A stretch of DNA of 43,718 nt from Bacteroidales bacterium (lineage in GTDB: Bacteria; Bacteroidota; Bacteroidia; Bacteroidales; VadinHA17). The stretch lies in the NCBI GenBank assembly GCA_012519515.1, contig JAAYQC010000192.1:1-43718 (forward strand), in the 5' to 3' direction. The notes under the pieces are model-generated. The model made no database searches, was not told the origin of the DNA, and saw only the letters and a list, made by a program, of their open reading frames with translations. Shown here one piece after another: positions 37,720 through 43,718 of the stretch; within the stretch, counting starts at the first letter, position 1; each line of letters begins with the position of its first letter. The translations under genes were made by a program, and so were the position numbers.

Positions 37720-37742
37720 GACCTCATTGTATTGTAGAAAGG

Positions 37743-37777
37743 CAAAGGTACGATTTTCGGAAAAAGAATTAATTTTG
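37743..37777. promoter_or_regulatory. Divergent -7 boxes for rbfA and trpS
   Basis: The minus strand reads TACCTTTG at 37750-37743 (24 bases before rbfA) and the plus strand TAATTTTG at 37770-37777 (18 bases before trpS). Both match TAnnTTTG. Upstream TTTG elements are not convincing for either. Confidence 0.45.
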
Positions 37778-37794
37778 CTGGGAATTTTATTGAA

Positions 37795-38790
37795 ATGACG
37801 ATGGAAACAGTTGTGAGCGGAATCAGGTCGACAGGAAAACTCCACCTTGGAAATTACTTCGGTGCGATCCGGAACTTTATAAAGATGCAGAATGAGAACA
37901 GGTGTTACTTTTTCATAGCCGACTATCATGCCCTCACCACTCATCCAAAGCCCGATGACCTCCACGGGAACATAAAGCAGGTGCTTGCCGAATACCTGGC
38001 CTGTGGAATTGACCCCGAAAAGGCCATCTTGTTTATCCAGAGTGATGTCCCGGAAGTCATAGAACTATATCTCCTCCTTAACATGAATGCCTATGTCGGG
38101 GAACTGGAGCGCACGGTTTCATTCAAGGAAAAAATCAGAAAGCATCCCGATAACATAAACGCCGGGCTGCTTACCTATCCGGTGCTTATGGCAGCCGATA
38201 TAATCATTCACAAGGCAACCAAGGTTCCGGTGGGGAAGGATCAGGAACAGCATCTCGAGATGACAAGGCGTTTTGCCCGCAGATTCAACACGATTTACGG
38301 AGTTGAGTATTTTCCGGAGCCCGATGCATATAATTTCGGCCATGAACTCATCAAGATACCGGGTCTCGACGGAAGCGGAAAGATGGGGAAAAGCGAAGGG
38401 AACGGGATCTTTCTTTCGGATAGTCCCCAGGCTATCAGAAAGAAAGTGATGAGCGCGGTAACTGACACCGGACCTACAGAGAAAGGACAGGAGATGTCGG
38501 AGCCGGTGAAGAACCTTTTTACAATTATGGATGTTGTATCCGAGAAGGATGTTGTCGATCATTTCCGCCGGAAGCATGCTTCATGCGAGATACGCTACGG
38601 GGATCTCAAGAAACAGCTTGCTGAAGATATTATAAAGGTATTGACTCCGATAAGGGAAAAACTGAACGAAATTCTTGCCGATAATAATTATCTTGCCAAA
38701 GTAGTCAGAGAAGGAGGGGAAAAAGCCAGGGAGAGCGCAGCACGCACAGTCAGGGAGGTAAGGGAGATTATCGGATACAGGCCTTTCTGA
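37795..38790 (+). CDS. trpS: Tryptophanyl-tRNA synthetase
   Basis: A 331-residue class I synthetase of the bacterial TrpRS I type. HIGH motif KLHLGNYFGA (residues 15-24) and the KMSKS loop as KMGKS (196-200). It has FIADYHALT and the VPVGKDQEQHLEMTRR segment used for tryptophan and tRNA recognition. The ATG at 37795 is used; the ATG two codons later is equally good. Divergent from rbfA and followed by a terminator-like structure. Confidence 0.95.
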   Translation: MTMETVVSGIRSTGKLHLGNYFGAIRNFIKMQNENRCYFFIADYHALTTHPKPDDLHGNIKQVLAEYLACGIDPEKAILFIQSDVPEVIELYLLLNMNAYVGELERTVSFKEKIRKHPDNINAGLLTYPVLMAADIIIHKATKVPVGKDQEQHLEMTRRFARRFNTIYGVEYFPEPDAYNFGHELIKIPGLDGSGKMGKSEGNGIFLSDSPQAIRKKVMSAVTDTGPTEKGQEMSEPVKNLFTIMDVVSEKDVVDHFRRKHASCEIRYGDLKKQLAEDIIKVLTPIREKLNEILADNNYLAKVVREGGEKARESAARTVREVREIIGYRPF

Positions 38791-38801
38791 TATAAAATAA
38801 A

Positions 38802-38841
38802 AGCCAGGCTTTTGACCTGGCTGATCTTGAAGGATCAAGAT
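38802..38841 (+). terminator. Two-hairpin terminator after trpS
   Basis: AGCCAGG/CCTGGCT (38802-38822, loop of seven) followed by ATCTTGA/TCAAGAT (38824-38841, loop AGGA) and then TTTATAT. The second hairpin plus the short U-tract resembles a weak intrinsic terminator. Confidence 0.55.
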
Positions 38842-38882
38842 TTATATGTATGAGATTGCCTGTGTACTGAGGTAAATTCAAA

Positions 38883-41576
38883 ATGCGTGCCAAATTGATT
38901 CAGATGTCCAAACGCGTTGCCATAATTCTTATATCGATCCTGCTTGCTGCAGTGGCTGTGGCCGCATATTTCCTGCAACAGAGCCGGCTTACCATGGTCG
39001 CCGATCCCTACAGCTTAATAGGGGAGGATGCCGGTATTGTAATCGAGACAATCGATCTGAGGAATCTTGTCAACTCTATAACCACAGGAAAAGGCCTTTT
39101 CTCTGAAATCGAAAATGTAAAGGAATTTGCCGGATTCAGTTCCCGCCTGAAATATATTGCCGACCAGATAAACAAAGCGGGTTTCAGGAAGTTGAGTCAG
39201 GAAGGAACAGCAGTCATTTCCTTTCACTCAGAGGATGACGGCAGGCTCACTCTCTTCCTGTCGAAGGTGATACCGGCTGAAACCGGTTACAGACATATCC
39301 GGGAAGCCTTTGCTGAAACCGGGGTCAGTCGCATAAGCGAGGAAAAGAATGCTGGAAAAAGACTCCTGCTAATCCCTTACAGTGTTGACAGCCGGACCGA
39401 CACTCTGTTCATTACCATTAACTCCGGACTTCTTGTCTGTACCACATCACGAAAACTTGTCATGAATGCCCTGGCTCCGAATGCCGCGGATACAGATATA
39501 AGGAACGCCCCGGGGTTTTCAAAGATACTTGTGTCGTCGGGGAAAAATCACGACAAGCTCTTTGTTGTGTTCGAAAACCTCGGAAAGACTGCTGAAAGGA
39601 TACTGCCTGAAGAAAAATCATCCCTTGCCGGCAGGATATTGAAGCTCGGAGGCAGCGCGGGCGGAGATATCTTTATCAGGGAAGACGGACTTAGCATAAG
39701 CGGGTATATAGAAAGCAGCGGTGGTTCGGAAAGACTTTCGCGCTTAAGGTCGGTTGAACCAATTGCATTTCAGACTTACAGGATACTCCCGTCCGCTACA
39801 TCAATGTTTGAGACAATGGTGCCGGCTCCGCGCACTGAAAAAACGGCGGTTCCGGGAGAAAGCCAGGCTGCAATTCTTGCCCGCAGGTTGGGACCCTACC
39901 TGGGCGATGAGATTACCAAGGCATATATTGATATAAAGAACAACCAGGTAAACCGTAACACCCTGATAATCTATAAACTCAGAAACCGGGTGCAGTGCGA
40001 GAACATCTTCCTTGAAGTTATGGGAGACAGAGCTGAAAAAGCATTCTTCAGACCCGACGAGCAAACCAGTGTGCCCGTTTATCTTACCGGAAAGCCCGGA
40101 CTTCTGCTTGAACTGGAACCGGGTTTTGCCCCGGGATTCGACGACTCCTCTTTCGCCTTTTACGACAACTATATGATCACAGGTAATTCCTATGCTGCAA
40201 TATCGCGCCTGCTGTACGACAATATGCTTAACAAGACACTGGCCAACGATTTGCTTTACAGGGAATTTGAAAAGAAGATTCCCTCAAGGGCAGCCTACCT
40301 GTTCTACTGTGTCCCTTCACGGAGCCTTGACTACCTCTCCATTTTCCTGGGAAATGAACTGGCACGTGACCTGGTAACCAACAGGAACATACTGGATAAG
40401 ATCCAGTCGGTCGGATATCAGCTGGCATCGGTAAACGGCATGGTATACAACAACCTGACGGTTAGCTATAAAGAGTTCGTAATGGAAGAGTCGACAACGG
40501 AGTGGGAAACACTTCTTGATACCACAGCCGCCATAAAGCCCTTCTTTTTCACCAACCATAATACCGGCGCAAAGGAGATATTCATCCAGGATTCGGGAAA
40601 CAATGCCTATCTGATAAATACGGCAGGCCGTGTGCTGTGGAAGCTTCCGCTGAAGGAAAGGATTATAGGGTCTGTCTTTATGATCGACTATTACAGGAAC
40701 GGAAAATATCAGCTGCTCTTTGCAGGAAAATACAATCTTCATCTTATCGATCGTAACGGGAATTATGTCGACAGGTACCCGATAAGGCTCCGATCGCCTG
40801 CAACAAGCCCTCCTGCCCTGTTTGACTATGAGAACAACGGGATTTACAGGATCATAATAGCAGGAGAGGATAAGCTCGTGTACTGCTACGATAAGTCGGG
40901 AAGCGTGGTGAAGGGATGGGAGCCGTTCAGAACGGCCGGATTGGTGACTTCCGAGGCCGGATTCTACAAGGTGTCGGGCAAGGATTTCATCGTGATAGCC
41001 GATGAATCGTCAGTTTACTTCCTCGACAGGCAGGGCAAGGTAAGGCTTACTCCCGATGATGCCGTGGTAAAGGCTAAGGGATCGGCCATGAGGCTGTCGC
41101 CCGGATCAAGACCTTCGCTTGTCTGTTCCGCTCCCGATGGAACGGTTCAGACAGTGTCATTCACCGGAGAAGTTAGAAAAATCAGCTTCAGGAAGTTCAG
41201 TTTTGAGCATTCTTTCGATTTTTTTGATGTGGATGGCGATGGTTTTGGGGAATATGTTTTCATTGACAGTAGTAAGCTTTATCTTTATGACCATAACCAG
41301 AAAGAAATGTTTTCAAAGGATTTCGATTCTGAAAGCCTGATGGGCCCGATAAATTTCACATTCTCTTCTTCCGACAGGAAGATAGGGGTGTTTGATGCAG
41401 GCCGGAACCTTATCTGGCTTGTCGACAGCAAGGGAACGGTGATGAGCGGATTCCCACTGAGGGGCGCATCAATGTTCTCCATTGGAAAACTATCATCTGC
41501 TCCGGGATGGAACCTGATAGTGGGAGGAGCCGACAGATTTTTATATAATTATAGAATCGACAATTCAGTCAAATAA
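38883..41576 (+). CDS. DUF3352-type membrane-anchored protein with propeller-like C-terminus
   Basis: An 897-residue protein with one N-terminal transmembrane segment (about residues 12-30) and the rest presumably periplasmic. The first 540 residues resemble DUF3352-type proteins of Bacteroidota (IDLRNLVNSI, then alternating strand-helix units with LFVVFENLGK, DEITKAYIDIKNN). From about 555 to the end there are six to seven strand-rich repeats of the form xxYLINxxGRVLWKLPL / LYNLHLIDRNGNYVDRYPI-like, ending WNLIVGGADRFLYNY; this is characteristic of a PQQ/FG-GAP-like beta-propeller. Role unknown. Nine bases before the DUF5723 gene, so probably co-expressed. Confidence 0.75.
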   Translation: MRAKLIQMSKRVAIILISILLAAVAVAAYFLQQSRLTMVADPYSLIGEDAGIVIETIDLRNLVNSITTGKGLFSEIENVKEFAGFSSRLKYIADQINKAGFRKLSQEGTAVISFHSEDDGRLTLFLSKVIPAETGYRHIREAFAETGVSRISEEKNAGKRLLLIPYSVDSRTDTLFITINSGLLVCTTSRKLVMNALAPNAADTDIRNAPGFSKILVSSGKNHDKLFVVFENLGKTAERILPEEKSSLAGRILKLGGSAGGDIFIREDGLSISGYIESSGGSERLSRLRSVEPIAFQTYRILPSATSMFETMVPAPRTEKTAVPGESQAAILARRLGPYLGDEITKAYIDIKNNQVNRNTLIIYKLRNRVQCENIFLEVMGDRAEKAFFRPDEQTSVPVYLTGKPGLLLELEPGFAPGFDDSSFAFYDNYMITGNSYAAISRLLYDNMLNKTLANDLLYREFEKKIPSRAAYLFYCVPSRSLDYLSIFLGNELARDLVTNRNILDKIQSVGYQLASVNGMVYNNLTVSYKEFVMEESTTEWETLLDTTAAIKPFFFTNHNTGAKEIFIQDSGNNAYLINTAGRVLWKLPLKERIIGSVFMIDYYRNGKYQLLFAGKYNLHLIDRNGNYVDRYPIRLRSPATSPPALFDYENNGIYRIIIAGEDKLVYCYDKSGSVVKGWEPFRTAGLVTSEAGFYKVSGKDFIVIADESSVYFLDRQGKVRLTPDDAVVKAKGSAMRLSPGSRPSLVCSAPDGTVQTVSFTGEVRKISFRKFSFEHSFDFFDVDGDGFGEYVFIDSSKLYLYDHNQKEMFSKDFDSESLMGPINFTFSSSDRKIGVFDAGRNLIWLVDSKGTVMSGFPLRGASMFSIGKLSSAPGWNLIVGGADRFLYNYRIDNSVK

Positions 41577-41585
41577 ACCAAGTAT

Positions 41586-43049
41586 ATGAAGACAAAGATT
41601 ATTCTCAGTGCCGTGTTTATTCTTTTCGCAACCGGTGCCGCTTCGCAGAACAGCCAGGTGTTGTATTTTATGGACCTTCCCCAGAACCACCTGGTGAATC
41701 CGGCATTCAGGCCGTCGAACCGTGTTTATGTAGGTCTGCCGGGCCTAACGGGAGTAAATGCAAGCCTGAAAAACAATATGTTCAACTTTTCGGATCTATT
41801 GCCCGAGAAAGGGGAAACAAACGATTCTGAAGTACCCTTCCTGAATAAAGATTTTGATACCGAAGGCTTTATGAGCAGGCTGAAGAATATTAACTATTTC
41901 GAACCGGAAGGCACTGTGCAGCTTCTGGGAATAGGGATATCCCCCGATAAGTACAAAGACCTTTATATTTTTCTGGATGTGAACGAGCATGTCAGTGCCG
42001 GAATAATGCTTCCACGCGACTTCTTCAGACTGACTTTCGAGGGAAACCAGGATCTGGCAGGCCAGTCTTTCGACCTTTCCAATACCAGAGTGAATGCCCT
42101 CTATTACCGGGAGATAGGAATAGGAGCGTCAAAGAATATAAACCCAAGATTGAGGGTAGGGGGAAAAGTCAGGCTGCTTTTCGGGGTTGCTTCTGCCGGC
42201 CTGAGTAATAAGGGACTGAATCTGACAGTCAACAACGATTATACAAACACCCTTGAAGCTGACATGTCTCTTGATATAAGCGGACCGTTAAGTGTTGTCG
42301 CTGATGCTGACGGAATTATTGAAGATGTGGTTTTTGATGACAGGTTTAACGACGCGGCGGACGTGATCAGTTTTTTGGGAAACACGAAAAATGCCGGATT
42401 TGGAGTTGACCTGGGCGCCAGCTTTGTTGTAACCGACAGGCTGACCGTGTCGGCTTCCATAACCGATGCAGGCTTCATCAAATGGAAATCAGATGTCACG
42501 AGCCTTAAAGCCAGGGGTACAATTGAGCTCAGTGGACTTGATCTCCAGGATGTTTACAACGAGACTGCAACTTTAGAAGATGTTGCAGGCAGTCTGATCG
42601 ATTCCTTGAGGAACGCCTTTGTCCTGGCAAACGAAGTAAAGCAGTTTACAACCAGAATTCCGGCCGGTCTGGCGGTTGGAGGGAGATATGACCTGAATGA
42701 TAAATTCTCGCTGGGATTGCTTTCGTACACACAGATCTCCGATAAACAGATCAGGGAGGCACTGACCGTTTCGGGAAATATGAATATAGGCAATATCCTG
42801 ACGACCACACTGGCCTATACAGCATGCAATCACAGATACGACAATATCGGCCTGGGATTTGGGGTAAGAGGTTCTGTTTTCCAGTTTTATTTCCTTTGTG
42901 ACAAGATCCCACTGTTATGGAAAAGGTCAGGTGGCAGCGATGGAGAAATTTTCCTTCCTGCACGATGGAACACCCTTCACGCCCGGGTGGGCATGAATCT
43001 GGTGTTCGGGAACAAGACAGCCCGGTCTACCTATTTGTTGGAGCAGTGA
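41586..43049 (+). CDS. DUF5723 outer-membrane beta-barrel protein
   Basis: A 487-residue protein with a cleavable signal peptide (IILSAVFILFATGAASQ) and a mature start LYFMDLPQNHLVNPAFRPSNRVYVGLPG, typical of Bacteroidota DUF5723 proteins (PorV/FadL-like barrel). Alternating hydrophobic strands with SLDISGPLS, GFGVDLGASFVV, RIPAGLAVGGRYDLND, and KFSLGLLSYTQ patterns run through it to a C-terminal strand. Outer-membrane location inferred; function unknown. Its partner may be the DUF3352-type protein just upstream. Confidence 0.82.
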   Translation: MKTKIILSAVFILFATGAASQNSQVLYFMDLPQNHLVNPAFRPSNRVYVGLPGLTGVNASLKNNMFNFSDLLPEKGETNDSEVPFLNKDFDTEGFMSRLKNINYFEPEGTVQLLGIGISPDKYKDLYIFLDVNEHVSAGIMLPRDFFRLTFEGNQDLAGQSFDLSNTRVNALYYREIGIGASKNINPRLRVGGKVRLLFGVASAGLSNKGLNLTVNNDYTNTLEADMSLDISGPLSVVADADGIIEDVVFDDRFNDAADVISFLGNTKNAGFGVDLGASFVVTDRLTVSASITDAGFIKWKSDVTSLKARGTIELSGLDLQDVYNETATLEDVAGSLIDSLRNAFVLANEVKQFTTRIPAGLAVGGRYDLNDKFSLGLLSYTQISDKQIREALTVSGNMNIGNILTTTLAYTACNHRYDNIGLGFGVRGSVFQFYFLCDKIPLLWKRSGGSDGEIFLPARWNTLHARVGMNLVFGNKTARSTYLLEQ

Positions 43050-43130
43050 TGTTGGGCATGAACCCGGTGTTTGGGAACAGAATGTGAGAAAGATAATAAT
43101 AGCTTAACATATGTATAATTATATAAAGAA

Positions 43131-43313
43131 ATGATAGTCCGCTTTATACTGATCAGCATAGTTGTTTATTTGCTTGTCAGGTCCTTTGCAAGGTATTTTC
43201 ATGAACAGAACATGCGGGACCATCGGCACAGATCCGATTACAGCAACAGGCAGAAACAGTCGGGGGTGTCGAAGGAAATAGGGGAGTATGTTGATTACGA
43301 AGAGGTTGATTGA
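43131..43313 (+). CDS. DUF4834 small membrane protein
   Basis: A 60-residue protein: one N-terminal transmembrane helix (FILISIVVYLLVRSFARYF), a basic His/Arg/Gln-rich middle, and the acidic C-terminus GEYVDYEEVD that marks DUF4834 of Bacteroidota. Function unknown. Convergent with the Mla-type ATPase gene, four bases apart. Confidence 0.75.
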   Translation: MIVRFILISIVVYLLVRSFARYFHEQNMRDHRHRSDYSNRQKQSGVSKEIGEYVDYEEVD

Positions 43314-43317
43314 AGCT

Positions 43318-43718
43318 TTATTTCGGTGACTTTTTGAGCTGTTTTGCCAGAGCATTTGCAAACACGAAGTCGTTCAGGGTGCTGCAGTCGGAATCGAGAA
43401 TCTCCTTGTTGCTCCCTTCCCAGCAAAGGATACCGTCGCTCAGAAATATGATCTTTTCACCTATCTTCATCACCGAGTTCATATCGTGAGTATTCACTAT
43501 GGTTGTCATAGAGTATTCTTCGGTAATCTCCTTTATAAGCTCATCGATTAGAATTGCAGTAAGCGGATCGAGACCTGAATTTGGCTCATCACAAAACAGG
43601 TATTTTGGATTGAGGGCTATGGCCCTTGCAATTGCAACCCTTTTCTTCATTCCTCCCGACAACTCGGAGGGAAACAGCTTGTTAGCATTCTTTATGTTTA
43701 CCCGGTCGAGGCAGAAGT
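43318..43718 (-). CDS. MlaF-like ABC ATPase, 5' end outside window
   Basis: The frame is open to the window edge, so only the C-terminal half (133 residues) is seen. It begins within the ATPase before the signature ELSGGMKKRVAIARAI, followed by Walker B YLFCDEPNSGLDP and the switch His in VNTHDMNSV. The GLDPLTAILIDELI segment is typical of the MlaF/Ttg2A family, which retrieves phospholipids from the outer membrane with an MlaE permease and MlaD protein; those would be upstream, outside the window. The Walker A region is not included. Confidence 0.85.
   Translation of the reverse strand, partial: FCLDRVNIKNANKLFPSELSGGMKKRVAIARAIALNPKYLFCDEPNSGLDPLTAILIDELIKEITEEYSMTTIVNTHDMNSVMKIGEKIIFLSDGILCWEGSNKEILDSDCSTLNDFVFANALAKQLKKSPK

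Noticed and set aside
37720-37965. N-terminal extension of rbfA
   Set aside because: The open frame overlaps the trpS start and the divergent promoter; RbfA is normally 110-130 residues and starts at the ATG at 37719.

Overview
The window reads as a chromosomal segment of an uncultured Bacteroidota, most like the Bacteroidales/Marinilabiliales side of the phylum. The evidence is the gene content (GldA-type ABC ATPase, DUF4296, DUF4834, DUF5723 and DUF3352-type proteins, a long IspG, a LolC/E-like permease downstream of rbfA) and promoters of the Bacteroidota type (TTTG, 19-20 bases, TAnnTTTG), best seen at 13264-13294. No rRNA, tRNA or CRISPR array was recognised. Most of the window is housekeeping. 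The unusual material lies between the genes.

Region by region. 1-2870: the end of a coiled-coil protein, hemW, a VanZ-like protein and rpiB. 3310-6994 (minus): a four-gene operon of a PqqD-like carrier, an HprK-like kinase, a soluble S24/S26 peptidase and an ABC exporter. This looks like a peptide-modification/export pathway with no visible precursor or cyclase. 7073-13170: rnr, ispG, an S23-type four-helix-bundle gene enclosed by repeat arrays, and cysS. 13264-22404: a complete methionine/SAM block. A promoter, a SAM-I riboswitch and a Met-rich 20-residue leader ORF precede metY-hom-metH-metF. The convergent metK carries a probable SAM-II riboswitch in its own leader. 22605-30056: gldA, a tandem Usp protein, asnS-rpoN-PAP2, a GT-B glycosyltransferase and a radical SAM protein. 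30081-33380: an accessory patch with a hairpin cluster, ORF6N and YhcG-type nuclease genes, the tail of a tyrosine recombinase, long perfect inverted repeats and a duplicated 51-bp element. 33381-37719 (minus): rbfA, methyltransferase, LolC/E-like permease, DUF4296 lipoprotein, amidohydrolase. 37795 to the end: trpS, a DUF3352-type protein, a DUF5723 protein, a DUF4834 protein and the edge of an Mla-like ATPase.

The most distinctive feature is a family of short tandem repeats filling intergenic gaps, mostly with a 7-base period (GCCCTGT, GCCGCTC, ATGTATT/ATAGGCG) plus one 8-base unit (CCGCAAGA). They are combined in mosaic order with conserved junctions and often start or end within a few bases of a stop codon, sometimes supplying it. 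The S23-type gene lies between two of these arrays in opposite orientation, giving a layout like a non-autonomous mobile element or an rRNA intervening sequence.
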